This document shows, one piece after another, positions 44,440 to 54,949 of a DNA stretch of 64,000 nt. The notes under the pieces are model-generated. The model was given only the letters and a program-made list of their open reading frames with translations. It searched no databases and was not told the DNA's origin. The position numbers and the translations under genes are program-made. Each line of letters opens with the position of its first letter. Position 1 is the stretch's first letter. Origin of the DNA: an uncultured Helicobacter sp. (GTDB lineage Bacteria; Campylobacterota; Campylobacteria; Campylobacterales; Helicobacteraceae); the NCBI GenBank assembly GCA_944325775.1, contig CALVBL010000006.1:1-64000 (forward strand), in the 5' to 3' direction.

Positions 44440-46353
44440 CTAGCTTTCCTCTTCTATAGGGACTAGCCGCGAAGTCATATTATTCTCTTTTTCATAAGAT
44501 TCTATGATCTCGCGCACTCGGCTACCATCAATTACCTCTTTTTCTAGCAATTCCGCGACCATACTTTCAATCGCTGGGGCATACTCACGCAAAGTCTTTT
44601 TGACATGCTCAAAATGCTCTTCAAGCATTGTGCGTATGTAGTTATCCATTTTTTGTGCAGTCTCTTCACTAAACTCACGACTACTAGCCCCCCCACCAAG
44701 GAAATTACTCCTTCGTGTGAAATCCTCAAGTACCATAAGTCCGCTGACATCAGTCATACCATAATACACGATCATATTTTTCAAAATCCCTGTAGCACGG
44801 CGCAAATCATCAGATGCACCATTAGAGATTTCTTGCAAAAACACCTCTTCGGCAGCGCGCCCACCAAGCAACACATCAATCTGGGCTAACATCTCGTATC
44901 GTTGCTCAAGGTTGCGATTTTCCTCCGGTGTATGCAGTGTGTATCCAAGTGCGCCCATACCACGTGGGATAATCGAGACTTTGTTCACTCTATGCGCACC
45001 TTTTGTAAGCTCACCCATCAGCGCATGCCCACTTTCATGATAAGCTACGATTTTCTTCTCTTTTGGCGAGATGGATCGGGATTTTTTTTCTAATCCGATC
45101 ATAGTGCGCTCCATCGCCTCCTTAAAATGCTTTTGGGAAACTTCTTTTTTGTTTTCGCGCCCAGCCAGCAGGGCAGCCTCATTGACGATATTTGCCAGAT
45201 CCGCACCCGCAAGCCCTGCAGTAAACTTCGCAATCTCTTGCAAATCCACATCGCGTGCAAGCTTCACGCTTTTGATATGGACCTTGAGAATCTCCACACG
45301 CCCTTTGAAATCCGGTGCATCAACAAGCACTTGTCTATCAAATCGTCCGGGGCGCAGAAGTGCAGGATCGAGAATCTCTGGTCTGTTTGTAGCAGCTAAG
45401 ACAATCACAGGGGCATTTTCGCTCCCAAAACCATCCATTTCGGCTAAAAGCTGGTTAAGTGTCTGCTCACGCTCATCATTGCCACCTACCATACTGCCCG
45501 CTGCACGAGATTTACCGATTGCATCAATCTCATCGATGAATATAATACTTGGAGCCTCTTTCTTCGCCATTTCAAACAAATCCCGCACTCTGCTCGCTCC
45601 AAGCCCCACGAACATTTCTATAAAACTACTTCCACTCATTGAGAAAAACGGCACATTCGCTTCGCCCGCCACGGCTTTGGCAAGCAGAGTTTTGCCCGTG
45701 CCCGGAGGTCCTACGAGTAGCACGCCTTTAGGGATCTTCGCGCCCACTGCTGCATATCGCTCTGGGTATTTCAAAAAATCCACGATTTCTACGACTTCTT
45801 CTTTCGCCTCTTCATTGCCCGCCATATCATCAAAGGTGACATTTGGTTTTTCGGCATTGACGAGTTTTTTGGAGCTTCCTATGCCAAACATTCCACCGCC
45901 CATAGATTTTTGCATTCTGCTAGCGATAAAAAGCCAGATAGCAATGATGATAAAAATAGGCAAAAGCATATTAATCATATCTGTGAAAAAGTTAGATTCA
46001 CTAAAACCGCTGTATTCGATTTGTTTTTCATCAAGTAAAGTTGTGAGATTGGGATCTGCCACGCGCTTAGCAGTATAGAGAATCTTAGGCGAACTACCTG
46101 TAGAAAGCGCGCGTATGATGGTCTGCCCGATACTTACAGAATCCACTTCTTTGTTTTGGATAAGCTGCTTGAGCTCATAGTAGCTCACCTCTCTACTCAC
46201 GACATTGCCACTTAGTCTATCACTAAGAATATCTCCTGTAGGCGAAAAGAGTTTGAACAAAATCATAACCCCAATCACCAAGAGAGCAAAAGTCAAAAAT
46301 GGATTTTGCTTAAAAGGTGTTTTTTTGTTGTTATTGTTTTGATTTTCTGTCAT
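44440..46353 (-). CDS. ftsH: Membrane-bound ATP-dependent zinc protease FtsH
   Basis: FtsH degrades misfolded membrane proteins and selected cytosolic regulators. The 637-residue protein has two N-terminal transmembrane helices (about 16-32 and 130-148) enclosing a periplasmic region. The AAA domain has Walker A GPPGTGKT, Walker B IIFIDEID and the second-region SRH ATNRPEILDPALLRPGRFDRQ. The zinc site is HESGH. AAGGAG lies before the ATG. The order pssA-psd-ftsH-prmA-cheY is conserved in this phylum. Confidence 0.96.
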   Translation of the reverse strand: MTENQNNNNKKTPFKQNPFLTFALLVIGVMILFKLFSPTGDILSDRLSGNVVSREVSYYELKQLIQNKEVDSVSIGQTIIRALSTGSSPKILYTAKRVADPNLTTLLDEKQIEYSGFSESNFFTDMINMLLPIFIIIAIWLFIASRMQKSMGGGMFGIGSSKKLVNAEKPNVTFDDMAGNEEAKEEVVEIVDFLKYPERYAAVGAKIPKGVLLVGPPGTGKTLLAKAVAGEANVPFFSMSGSSFIEMFVGLGASRVRDLFEMAKKEAPSIIFIDEIDAIGKSRAAGSMVGGNDEREQTLNQLLAEMDGFGSENAPVIVLAATNRPEILDPALLRPGRFDRQVLVDAPDFKGRVEILKVHIKSVKLARDVDLQEIAKFTAGLAGADLANIVNEAALLAGRENKKEVSQKHFKEAMERTMIGLEKKSRSISPKEKKIVAYHESGHALMGELTKGAHRVNKVSIIPRGMGALGYTLHTPEENRNLEQRYEMLAQIDVLLGGRAAEEVFLQEISNGASDDLRRATGILKNMIVYYGMTDVSGLMVLEDFTRRSNFLGGGASSREFSEETAQKMDNYIRTMLEEHFEHVKKTLREYAPAIESMVAELLEKEVIDGSRVREIIESYEKENNMTSRLVPIEEES

Positions 46354-46390
46354 CGTATATGCTCCTTAGATACTATATAGATTTATCGTT

Positions 46391-47395
46391 TTAGCTAGTG
46401 CGTTTTTGTAATTTAAGTGCCACCCATTCATCGCGTGTGCAAGATTCTATAAGGCTAAAGCCTTCTAAAAAAGTCTCTATCACATCGTCTTTGTGGGATT
46501 CTAAAATCCCGGAGAGAATGAGAATGCCATCATCATTGAGATGCCGCACAAAATCCTTATACAAAACCTTTAGGGTAAAAGCTAAAATGTTTGCTACTAT
46601 AACATTAAAAGTTAAATCCTCCTTGAGACTTCCTATGCTTCCTTCCCAAATTCTGTGTATAGGTGCGTTGTTGCGTGAGAAATTTTTATTGCTCTCTGTG
46701 ATACTAAGCAGATCGGTATCGCACGCATACACCTTCGCACCAAGCTTACAAGCTACGATGGACAAGATCCCGCTCCCACAACCCACATCAAGCACCCTTT
46801 TGTCTTGAAGATTCAGAGTATCTAGCATTTGGATACACATCGCAGTGCTTGCATGGTGCCCGGATCCAAACGCAAGAGCTGGATCTATAATAATAGGCGT
46901 GAGCTCTGACACACAAGCCTGTGGGGTATCATCGGGAGTGTTTGAGGGAGATTCTAGAGATTCCCATGAGGGCGTGACCAAAAATCTCCCACACACAACA
47001 GGCTTGATAGAATCTTTATAAGCTTGTATCCAATCCTGATTATCTCTTGGCACAATTGCATACACACAGCCCACTTGAGATTCTGTCCTACTGGTGAGAA
47101 TCTCACAAAAATCCGCAATCTCCTCCCCAAACTCCTCGCCCAAATCGTATGGAAGACGCGCTATGAGTTTTGTCTGCTGCAAAGATCGTGAAAGCGTGTC
47201 GTATGTGGTGTGGAGAGTATGCCATCGTGAAAGATCTAGCTCTTGATCAAAAACGCTTTTGTCTTGGATATATTCGATACTGCACAAGCTAGAATCTTGG
47301 GAATGTCGGGAAATAAAACAAGATAAGAAATCCGCGAATACCTCTACATCTTGACTTGGATAGATAATGTATTCAAAGTATTGTTGGTGGTGCAT
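46391..47395 (-). CDS. prmA: Ribosomal protein L11 methyltransferase
   Basis: PrmA methylates ribosomal protein L11. The 334-residue protein has the methyltransferase core with PALAFGSGHHASTAMCIQML, then VLDVGCGSGILSIVACKLGAK and NVIVANILAFTL (NPP-like post-motif). The N-terminal region contains the L11-binding domain and is longer than in many species. The ATG at 47395 has no strong ribosome site. cheY lies upstream. Confidence 0.9.
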   Translation of the reverse strand: MHHQQYFEYIIYPSQDVEVFADFLSCFISRHSQDSSLCSIEYIQDKSVFDQELDLSRWHTLHTTYDTLSRSLQQTKLIARLPYDLGEEFGEEIADFCEILTSRTESQVGCVYAIVPRDNQDWIQAYKDSIKPVVCGRFLVTPSWESLESPSNTPDDTPQACVSELTPIIIDPALAFGSGHHASTAMCIQMLDTLNLQDKRVLDVGCGSGILSIVACKLGAKVYACDTDLLSITESNKNFSRNNAPIHRIWEGSIGSLKEDLTFNVIVANILAFTLKVLYKDFVRHLNDDGILILSGILESHKDDVIETFLEGFSLIESCTRDEWVALKLQKRTS

Positions 47396-47417
47396 TAATT
47401 ATAAGAAGATCGTGAAT

Positions 47418-47795
47418 CTAGCCCTCATTCACACCCAAAACCACCTCAAGCTTTTCTTTGAGTACTTGTGGGGTAAAGGGCTTGACGATATAGTTATTTA
47501 CTCCTGCCTTGAGCGCAGTGATAACTTCAGCTTTGCCACCCTCTGTGGTAACCATAATGATGGGAATATCCTTATAACGATCATCACTTCTTACTTTCTT
47601 TACCAAATCAAGTCCGTTCATCTCGGGCATATTCCAGTCTGTAATCAACACATTTATGCCCTCTACACTATCAAGCAACCCCCATGCTTCTACGCCATGC
47701 TCTGCTTCCAAAATATCCTCATAGCCCAGTCTTTGCAATGTGTTTTTTATGATTCTTCTCATTGTTGAGCTATCATCGACTACAAGTAACTTCAC
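47418..47795 (-). CDS. cheY: Chemotaxis response regulator CheY
   Basis: CheY is phosphorylated by CheA and binds the flagellar motor switch. The 125-residue single receiver domain has the acidic pocket VVDDSSTMRR, the phosphoacceptor in VLITDWNMPEMNG, the TTEGG threonine and the lysine in YIVKPFTPQ. The start codon is GTG, with AAGGAG about eight bases upstream. Confidence 0.94.
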   Translation of the reverse strand: MKLLVVDDSSTMRRIIKNTLQRLGYEDILEAEHGVEAWGLLDSVEGINVLITDWNMPEMNGLDLVKKVRSDDRYKDIPIIMVTTEGGKAEVITALKAGVNNYIVKPFTPQVLKEKLEVVLGVNEG

Positions 47796-47888
47796 TGGTG
47801 CTCTCCTTAGTTAATTAATTTGTGGATTATATCGGAAAAATTACGCGAATGTTAGCATACAAAGTTTGATATTTGCTTTAATCCAAAT

Positions 47889-48599
47889 TCATTTTGTCGT
47901 TTTCATATACTTCTGTAAATCAATTTTATGCTCATAAAATGCCTTGCCGATGATGACCCCACCAATGTGAGGATTAGCACTTAAGACCTCCAACTCTTTA
48001 GCATCCGCAAACCCGCCACTTGCAATCGTGTAGATTCCACTTGAGTGGGCGATGCTCTGAGTAAATTCGATATTGATCCCGCTCAACGCACCATCGCGAT
48101 TGATATCTGTGCAAATGATCGCATCGACTTTGCTCCCCCTGAAACGTGCTGCAAACGCGCTTGCTTCTATATTCTCCTCTTTCGCCCAGCCCTGTGTCGC
48201 GACCTTGCCATTGCGCGCATCAATACCTATAGCGATCTTGTAGCTCTCTGCCATTTTGAGGGCAAACTCCGGATCTTGCAATGCCACAGATCCCAAAATA
48301 ATGCGCTCCACACCTAGGTCTTGGTAGCGTGCGATATTTTCTTGCGTACGAATGCCCCCACCTAGCTCAATTTTTAGCGATGTGTGTGAGAGAATCTGCT
48401 TGATGACCTCTAGATTGCGTGGTTCTCCAGCAAACGCACCATTGAGATCCACGATATGTAGCCACTGCGCACCCATTGCCTCGATTTCTTTGGCGAACTC
48501 CAATGCCTCGCCATACACCTTTGCGCTCTGCATATCACCTTTATACAGGCGCACTGCCTTGCCATCTTTGAGATCAATGGCTGGATAAATATCTATCAT
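47889..48599 (-). CDS. hisA: ProFAR isomerase HisA
   Basis: HisA isomerises the ProFAR intermediate of histidine synthesis. The 236-residue TIM barrel has catalytic aspartates in [17 protein letters not shown] (residue 8) and [12 protein letters not shown], and phosphate-binding loops ELGGGIRT and [18 protein letters not shown] lies before the ATG, three bases after the AAA ATPase gene ends. No other his gene is nearby. Confidence 0.93.
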   Translation of the reverse strand: MIDIYPAIDLKDGKAVRLYKGDMQSAKVYGEALEFAKEIEAMGAQWLHIVDLNGAFAGEPRNLEVIKQILSHTSLKIELGGGIRTQENIARYQDLGVERIILGSVALQDPEFALKMAESYKIAIGIDARNGKVATQGWAKEENIEASAFAARFRGSKVDAIICTDINRDGALSGINIEFTQSIAHSSGIYTIASGGFADAKELEVLSANPHIGGVIIGKAFYEHKIDLQKYMKTTK

Positions 48600-48601
48600 T
48601 G

Positions 48602-50323
48602 CTACCCCCTCATAAAACCCATACTTTTTTGGCTATCAAAATTTGCACTTAGCTCTCTTTTAATCTCTTCGTCAAAATCCCGCAGCAAAAACACTGGTTT
48701 TTGCCTCGTGGCAACTTTGTAGGCAGTATTACGCACGATGAGTTTTATTTGCCCACCGCTAAGATCGTATTCACACAGCTTGGCAATGAAAGATTCACGC
48801 GTAGATTCAAAGATAATATTTGCAGGTAGCAGATGATCCCAAAGTTTTTTTCTCTGCTCTCTATCAGGTCTTTTAAACTCGATCTTGTAGTTAAATCGTC
48901 GCGAAAACGCTTTATCGAAGTTTTCTAGTAAATTTGTCGTCGCGATCAAAATTCCCTCAAAGCGCTCAATCTGCTCCAAAAATATATTTTGCATTTGATT
49001 ATGCATTTTATCCGTGCTCGTGTGCGCTCCACCCCTTGATGAGAGGAATTGATCCGCCTCGTCCAAAAACAAAATAGGCTCACTTTTCACCTTCTTGCAC
49101 ATATCTTTGTAAGTGTCAAAAATAAGGCGCACATTCTTCTCACTCTCGCCTACATACGCCGAGAGAATCTTCGAGCAGTCAAAGCTTAGCACCTCTTTTT
49201 TGAGACTTTTAGCCAACGCCATCGCGCTCAATGTCTTGCCCGTGCCCGGCGGTCCAAAAAACAGAATCTTCGCGTCGATATTTTTGTTTTCCTTGATCCC
49301 CCAAAGCTTCAAGCGGCTAATCACTCTAGAATCTACCTGTGCGAGGATATGCTCAAGTGTTTCTTTGGTCTTTGGGCTTAGCACTACTTCATCAAGCGAG
49401 GATTTGGGCGTGAGAAGCTCAAAAATTTCTTGATTTTTCACTAGAGATTCTAAAGTGATTTTAGCGCGCTTTTGTTTTTTGGTAGGATTACTGATAGTGT
49501 GCAAAATCTCGTCGGGGATAAAGAAAGATTTATCAATATTCCCAAATCCCGAGAGATATTCATCATAATCCACCAAACCCTCTGAAAGAAGCTTAGAATG
49601 CTCACCTAGCAACTCAAGATTTGCCATTTTTTCGTATTCATCATCGCTCACAAGGCGCATCAGTACATTAATATCACGCGCACTCTCCATACTTCTAGGG
49701 GAATACTCCTCTTTAAGCAGGGCTAAGAAAATCGTTTGTTCTTTTTGATTGAGTTTGTGGGTTTTAAAAAACTTTACAAGAGATAGGGGCTTTTGGGTGA
49801 GTTTCACTCGTGCGGAGATTCTATCTTCAAGAAGTTTGAGAGAGTTTTTAGACAATGGGAGAGAATCTTTGCGCATACGGCTGGTTTTTTGCAATAAATC
49901 TATGCGCTTAAACTGATCTTTGAGATATTCAAGATCGCTGGTGTATGCGCTGATCTCTGGCAAATTATCATCGACATATCCTTCCAAAAGACGCAAAAAA
50001 TTATACGACAGACTAATGCGTTCATTATATAGCTCTAGCATCAGCATGGGCATACTGCTGGGATAATCCGAGTTTAGCTGTGTAATCCATCCCATTTCGA
50101 TGAGATTATAGATCTTTGGTAAAAGCTCAAAGTGCCTTTTGCACTCCTGCTCACCATAATATTTGCTTAAAAACATCGAGACATTGCAGATATTATCGCC
50201 ATACAAATAGCTTTTGAGGAGATTCTGTAGAATCTGTGCTTCTTGCTCATCACACTTGAGATGAGGGAAAATCTTTGAATCTGACAATGCACTAGATTCT
50301 AAAAAATCGATAAGAAATTCCAT
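48602..50323 (-). CDS. AAA ATPase of unknown function
   Basis: A 573-residue protein with an N-terminal region of about 340 mostly helical residues not recognised, followed by one AAA module. Walker A is [16 protein letters not shown], Walker [15 protein letters not shown] and the sensor-1/arginine region [26 protein letters not shown] short lid domain ([18 protein letters not shown]) follows. A tandem AAA is not present and there are no membrane segments, so it is probably a cytosolic remodelling ATPase. The substrate is unknown. It lies directly upstream of hisA. Confidence 0.7.
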   Translation of the reverse strand: MEFLIDFLESSALSDSKIFPHLKCDEQEAQILQNLLKSYLYGDNICNVSMFLSKYYGEQECKRHFELLPKIYNLIEMGWITQLNSDYPSSMPMLMLELYNERISLSYNFLRLLEGYVDDNLPEISAYTSDLEYLKDQFKRIDLLQKTSRMRKDSLPLSKNSLKLLEDRISARVKLTQKPLSLVKFFKTHKLNQKEQTIFLALLKEEYSPRSMESARDINVLMRLVSDDEYEKMANLELLGEHSKLLSEGLVDYDEYLSGFGNIDKSFFIPDEILHTISNPTKKQKRAKITLESLVKNQEIFELLTPKSSLDEVVLSPKTKETLEHILAQVDSRVISRLKLWGIKENKNIDAKILFFGPPGTGKTLSAMALAKSLKKEVLSFDCSKILSAYVGESEKNVRLIFDTYKDMCKKVKSEPILFLDEADQFLSSRGGAHTSTDKMHNQMQNIFLEQIERFEGILIATTNLLENFDKAFSRRFNYKIEFKRPDREQRKKLWDHLLPANIIFESTRESFIAKLCEYDLSGGQIKLIVRNTAYKVATRQKPVFLLRDFDEEIKRELSANFDSQKSMGFMRG

Positions 50324-50324
50324 T

Positions 50325-51233
50325 CTAGGTCCTTTGTAAAATCACATCAAATTCTGAATCATCATAGGGATCAAGGTGTGCGTTTATCTCCCATACCAAG
50401 CTCGTATCAAGGGCGCGGATTTGCTCCTCTATAGTGTTGCAGATTCTGTGTGCTTCTAGGAGTGTGATCTCTGCGTGAAACACTAAATGCACATCAATAA
50501 AGATGATATTGCCCACGAGGCGACTGCGCAATGCATGATAACTCGTGATAGGTGCGTTTTCTAGCACCTCCTGCACACGCGCAAATATATGAGGATCAAT
50601 CGCCCTATCAAGTAACAGCAACACACTCTCTCGTATGAGTTTAAAAGCTGAGATCATAATATACACGGCAATCGCAATCCCCAAAATCGCATCAAGTTTA
50701 TCAAATCCACTGATACTAATCACCACCAAAGAGCACAAAACCGCACCATTGCTTAGCAAATCCACCTTATAATGCATCACATCAGCTTTAATGACCTGTG
50801 AGTTGGTTTTGTGAGCGACCTTTTGGAGATACCACACGAGGCAAAATGTCACACAAAAAGATACGATCATCACGCCTACAGAATAGTGGAGATTCTCAAT
50901 CGTGTGTGAAGAGATGAATTTCACACACGAAGTGTATAAAATATACATGCCAGAGAGAGCGATCACAAACCCTTCGAAAGTCGCCGCCAAAGATTCTAGT
51001 TTCCCTAAGCCATAATTAAACTTGCTGTTAGCCGGTTTTTCGGATTTTTTGAGCGCAAAAAAATTAAAGACAGAAATCCCCACATCAAGCAGTGAATCTA
51101 TCGCACTAGCCAAAACCGCAACCGAACCACTCATAATCCCCACGATGAGCTTACCCACAGCGAGGCACAGCGCCGTGAAAGTCGCAATAAGTGTCGCATA
51201 CTTAGGCGTATAGATAGGATCTTTGCAAAACAC
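50325..51233 (-). CDS. Cation diffusion facilitator (CDF) metal transporter
   Basis: A 302-residue inner-membrane metal/proton antiporter. It has about six helices; the metal-site aspartates appear in SAIDSLLDVGISVFNFF (helix 2) and KADVMHYKVDLLSNGAVL (helix 5). A C-terminal cytoplasmic domain follows, with VHLVFHAEITLLEAHRI. It likely exports divalent metal, with Zn, Fe or Mn as candidates. A GTG start is used at 51233, without a strong Shine-Dalgarno. Confidence 0.85.
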   Translation of the reverse strand: MFCKDPIYTPKYATLIATFTALCLAVGKLIVGIMSGSVAVLASAIDSLLDVGISVFNFFALKKSEKPANSKFNYGLGKLESLAATFEGFVIALSGMYILYTSCVKFISSHTIENLHYSVGVMIVSFCVTFCLVWYLQKVAHKTNSQVIKADVMHYKVDLLSNGAVLCSLVVISISGFDKLDAILGIAIAVYIMISAFKLIRESVLLLLDRAIDPHIFARVQEVLENAPITSYHALRSRLVGNIIFIDVHLVFHAEITLLEAHRICNTIEEQIRALDTSLVWEINAHLDPYDDSEFDVILQRT

Positions 51234-51266
51234 TTCGCTACTTCAGTCTTAGAATCTCACGCAGTT

Positions 51267-52070
51267 TTATTTAAAAGTCGTGCCGCCATCTATCACGATT
51301 GTCTGCCCTGTGAGCCACGCACTCTGCGTGCTATCACACAAGAAAAATGCCGCTCCTGCCAAGTCCTGTGGTGTCCCCATACGATTGAGCGGAGATTGCT
51401 CTTCGACCTTTGCTTTGACCTCTGCATAGTCTGGAAAAGCTCGCAACGCGTCTGTATCAATAGGACCTCCGCTCACAGCATTGACGCGTATGCCCCACTC
51501 TCCTAGCTCTGCGGCGGCGTATTTGACCATTGTCTCCACCGCATTTTTGGAGTTCCCATGACCTGCATAATTTGGCATATACACGAGATTCCCAGTAGAG
51601 CTAAGTGAGACGATCGCCCCGCCACCCACTTCCTTCATTCTTTTAGCAGCTTCTTGCGCACCCACGACAAAAGCTAGCACGGTAGCGGTGTAAATATTGT
51701 TTAAACCCTTAGGACGCAAGCGCATAAATGGCGCAAATCCCCCCGCCACACTTTTGCCATAGATAATCGCATTAGAGACAAAAAAATCCACGCGATCAAA
51801 GTCGTTATCGATTTTGTTAAAAAGTTCGGTGTATTGCTCTGGTTCAAGCACATTGAGCGGATAGAATCTCGCCTTGACCTTGTAGGTAGATTCTATATCT
51901 TGGGCGATTTTTTGCGCTTCTTCTTCATTTTTATTGTAGGTAAAAGCCACATTCACGCCATTTTGTGCAAAGCGATACAAAATCGCCTTGCCTATGCCGC
52001 GTGTAGCACCACTGATAACTAAAGTCTTGCCTTTCATAAAGTCCGTTGTGTTCTGCTCATTTGTCATCAT
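51267..52070 (-). CDS. Short-chain dehydrogenase, FabL-like enoyl-ACP reductase
   Basis: A 267-residue SDR protein. The cofactor motif is TLVISGATRGIGKAI, and the catalytic pair is Tyr-x6-Lys (YAGHGNSK), the spacing of enoyl-ACP reductases rather than classical SDRs. NAVSGGPIDTDALRAFPDY closely resembles the FabL family, so reduction of enoyl-ACP in fatty acid synthesis is likely but not proved. In H. pylori the SDR gene HP1014 occupies the same place beside dapA. Confidence 0.78.
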   Translation of the reverse strand: MMTNEQNTTDFMKGKTLVISGATRGIGKAILYRFAQNGVNVAFTYNKNEEEAQKIAQDIESTYKVKARFYPLNVLEPEQYTELFNKIDNDFDRVDFFVSNAIIYGKSVAGGFAPFMRLRPKGLNNIYTATVLAFVVGAQEAAKRMKEVGGGAIVSLSSTGNLVYMPNYAGHGNSKNAVETMVKYAAAELGEWGIRVNAVSGGPIDTDALRAFPDYAEVKAKVEEQSPLNRMGTPQDLAGAAFFLCDSTQSAWLTGQTIVIDGGTTFK

Positions 52071-52125
52071 ATACCTCGTTTTTTGAAGTTCTAAAACCCT
52101 CTATTCTAGCAAACTTTTCTTTAAA

Positions 52126-52728
52126 CTAATACATTATGTATAAATTTGGCAATACCCCAAAACTATGCAAAACTTCAATCACCAAAATCGCAACCACACC
52201 AATAAACCAATTAAGCGCACGCCGCAATTCTTTGTGAAAAAACTTCGGACGCACCTCAATCTTTTCTGGGCAGGAAAAATTCGCAAACGAAGGGAAAAAT
52301 CGCGAAGTATTGTGTAAAAATTGCTGGTATTTCTCGCCAAACTTCTGTCCCAAAAACTCCTCCTCACCCAAAATCGTCATACGATAAATCCATAAAAACA
52401 ATAATCCGCCCACAACTACAAGTATCAGCTGGGCTTTGAGCGCCAAAATTCCAAGAAATCCGATAAAAGAAAACAAATACAGCGGATTACGACACAAACT
52501 ATATGCACCATAGTCAATAAAACTATTGCCATCTGTCCCTGCATTTTTCATACCGCCAATAAACATCGTGGCATACAGCCGCCCTATCACACCCACGATC
52601 ACGAGTGCCACACCCACACCGCGTATGCAGTTCGCCACAAACTCATCATAAGGCGTATAAGAGACAAACAGCCACATCACACACACTGCTCCTAGCACAT
52701 ATTGCACAATAAAACGATTGAATCTCAT
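52126..52728 (-). CDS. Isoprenylcysteine carboxyl-methyltransferase-like membrane protein
   Basis: A 200-residue protein with about five hydrophobic helices. The conserved part FIDYGAYSLCRNPLYLFSFIGFLGIL and the region EEEFLGQKFGEKYQQFLHNTSRFFP match the ICMT/phospholipid methyltransferase-like family. There is no CaaX substrate in bacteria, so the role is open; lipid or small-molecule methylation is possible. The ATG at 52728 has AAGGAG six bases before it. dapA lies upstream, eight bases away. Confidence 0.72.
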   Translation of the reverse strand: MRFNRFIVQYVLGAVCVMWLFVSYTPYDEFVANCIRGVGVALVIVGVIGRLYATMFIGGMKNAGTDGNSFIDYGAYSLCRNPLYLFSFIGFLGILALKAQLILVVVGGLLFLWIYRMTILGEEEFLGQKFGEKYQQFLHNTSRFFPSFANFSCPEKIEVRPKFFHKELRRALNWFIGVVAILVIEVLHSFGVLPNLYIMY

Positions 52729-52738
52729 CACACACTCC

Positions 52739-53635
52739 TTATGGTTGCACTTCGTAGTCTTGAAGGACTTGTTCGATTTTGGCTAGATTCTCCTTGCTTG
52801 GTGCAAGAAGCGGCAGTCTGTACTCTAAGCTCGGCAAAAGCCCACTGATGTACATCGCAGCCTTGATCGGAATAGGATTGCTCTCACAAAAAAGCACTTT
52901 GTTGATATGATAAAGCTTGTTATTTATGGCTTGACTTTGTTTCATATCACCACTAAGGGCTAGATGCGTGAGAGAGGCGATTTCTTTGGGAAGTAGGTTG
53001 CCCGTCACAGAGATTACGCCCTTGCCGCCATTAGCCAAAATCGGATAATTAATCGCATCATCACCACTAAAAACTCCCATACTCGGTGTGTTTGTCGCAA
53101 ACTCAATAATGCGCTCCATCGACCCCGCCGCCTCTTTGATTGCAAAAATATTTGGCACATTCTCAAAAAGCCGTATAGCCGTGTGTGTCTCGATACTCAC
53201 GCCCGTGCGCCCGGGGACATTATAAAGCATAAGTGGGATCTCTACTGAATCTGCCACCGCTTTGTAATGCTGATATAGCCCCTCCTGACTTGGTTTATTA
53301 TAATACGGACTCACACACAAGATCGCATCTACGCCACATTTTTGCGCAAACTGCGCAAGCTCGATGGCTTCTTGCGTAGCATTACTCCCTGCACCAGCGA
53401 GTACTTTGGTATTACTTCCCTTGCATACACTTACCGCAACTTCTATGCACTCCATATGCTCTTTGTGGCTTAAGGTAGCAGATTCTCCCGTTGTACCTAC
53501 TGGCACACACGCGTCCATTCCATAGCGAATCTGCCGAAGCAAAAGCTTCTCGTATGTAGGAAAGTCGATCTTGCCATTAGCAAAGGGGGTGATAAGCGCG
53601 CTCATAGCCCCATTAATCGCTGTTATATTCTCCAC
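52739..53635 (-). CDS. dapA: 4-hydroxy-tetrahydrodipicolinate synthase
   Basis: DapA condenses pyruvate with aspartate semialdehyde in lysine/diaminopimelate synthesis. The 298-residue barrel shows the Schiff-base lysine in [13 protein letters not shown], the tyrosine in [13 protein letters not shown], and the [14 protein letters not shown] motif. The start is a GTG at 53635 behind GGGGGTAGC. It belongs to the pyrD-M16-dapA cluster known from H. pylori. Confidence 0.94.
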   Translation of the reverse strand: MENITAINGAMSALITPFANGKIDFPTYEKLLLRQIRYGMDACVPVGTTGESATLSHKEHMECIEVAVSVCKGSNTKVLAGAGSNATQEAIELAQFAQKCGVDAILCVSPYYNKPSQEGLYQHYKAVADSVEIPLMLYNVPGRTGVSIETHTAIRLFENVPNIFAIKEAAGSMERIIEFATNTPSMGVFSGDDAINYPILANGGKGVISVTGNLLPKEIASLTHLALSGDMKQSQAINNKLYHINKVLFCESNPIPIKAAMYISGLLPSLEYRLPLLAPSKENLAKIEQVLQDYEVQP

Positions 53636-53643
53636 GCTACCCC

Positions 53644-54948
53644 CTATTTGCGCAAAATCACGACACTAAGTTGCTTATTGTCAAAGTATTTTTTCGCCAC
53701 TTGCGCAAGATGCTCTATGCTAAGATTCTCAATCGCCTCCTCATACGCAAATAAAGGACTCAAATCTCCCCTAGCAAGATAATCCCCAAACACATACGCA
53801 CTTGATGAAGCGTCCTCAAACCCATAAATAAAACTTGCTCTGGTATTGATCTTTAATTTTTCAAGCTCTTGGGGGCTTATCTGCCCTTTTTTGATACGAT
53901 CTAAGATCGCATAAACCTCTTTTTCGATCGTTTGGGCTTTGACATTTGGGAGGGCTTGTGCCATGATGAAAAATATCCCATCATCTTTTAGCTCCATATT
54001 ATATGCCGAAATATGGGAAGCGAGGTGTTTTTTATCGACGATCTCACTCTCAAACAAACTCGACTTGCCACCGCTTAGAATCTTGCTAATTGCACTAAGT
54101 GCCACCTGATCCTTGTGTGCAAAATTTGGGATTTTGTAACCCATCGCAAGATACTCTATCTCGCTGTCTTTGTTGATCACCACGCGTCTTTGCTCTGTTT
54201 GCTTGGGTTCTTTTACCTGCACTAGTGGGATAGAATCTGTCTTATTAGCAATCCCTCCAAAATACTTCTGTGTCGCATCAAATACCGCTTGAGGCTCCAC
54301 ATCTCCCGCCACAAGTACAATGGCATTTTGTGGTTGATAATACTTCGTGTGAAATGCCTTGATATCCTCTAATTTCCAACCTTTAATGTCTTCGCTAAAT
54401 CCAATGGGTGTCCAGTGATAGGAATGCTGTGTAAAAGCGGTGTTAAAAAATGTAAAATACAAAAACCCCATAGGATTATTATCTGTGCGCCATAGCCGCT
54501 CCTGCATCACCACATCACGCTCGGGTTGAAATTCAGAATCTTTTAGACTTAAATTCTCCATCACTTCAGCAAATAGCTCAAGGCTTTTATCAAGATTGCT
54601 ATTAGTAGTCTTGATATAGTATTTTGTGTAGTCAAAACTCGTAAAAGCATTATCCACACCGCCAAATTTCTTAACAACCTCATCAAACTCGCCAGCTTTG
54701 AGGTTTTTAGTTGATTTGAAATTGAGGTGTTCAAGCATATGTGCAATACCACTTTTGCCCTTTGTTTCGTTGCGACTACCCACCTTGTAGATCACATCGA
54801 CTTCTATCACACTGCTCTTATTAGGTAGCGGCACGACCACCACCTGTAGCCCATTCTCTAGTGTCTGCTCATAATGCTTTGGTATCGCTCCTGCATGGCT
54901 TATCGCACTCATCAATCCTCCTATCAGCAAAATTTTTAGAATCTTCAT
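53644..54948 (-). CDS. Exported M16-family zinc peptidase (PqqE/PqqL-like)
   Basis: An M16 peptidase of about 434 residues with the inverted zinc motif HxxEH in [14 protein letters not shown] and the distal glutamate about 75 residues on. It begins with a signal peptide, [21 protein letters not shown], giving the start at 54948; upstream in-frame starts to 54969 overlap the end of pyrD. It is half the size of the full clam-shell enzymes, so it should work as a dimer or with a non-catalytic partner. H. pylori HP1012 is the positional equivalent. Confidence 0.87.
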   Translation of the reverse strand: MKILKILLIGGLMSAISHAGAIPKHYEQTLENGLQVVVVPLPNKSSVIEVDVIYKVGSRNETKGKSGIAHMLEHLNFKSTKNLKAGEFDEVVKKFGGVDNAFTSFDYTKYYIKTTNSNLDKSLELFAEVMENLSLKDSEFQPERDVVMQERLWRTDNNPMGFLYFTFFNTAFTQHSYHWTPIGFSEDIKGWKLEDIKAFHTKYYQPQNAIVLVAGDVEPQAVFDATQKYFGGIANKTDSIPLVQVKEPKQTEQRRVVINKDSEIEYLAMGYKIPNFAHKDQVALSAISKILSGGKSSLFESEIVDKKHLASHISAYNMELKDDGIFFIMAQALPNVKAQTIEKEVYAILDRIKKGQISPQELEKLKINTRASFIYGFEDASSSAYVFGDYLARGDLSPLFAYEEAIENLSIEHLAQVAKKYFDNKQLSVVILRK

Positions 54949-54949
54949 C

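Noticed and set aside
45071..46078. 335-codon open frame on the plus strand opposite ftsH
   Set aside because: It is antisense to a certain ftsH, has a low-complexity Ser/Leu-rich composition and no ribosome site; a shadow of the real gene.
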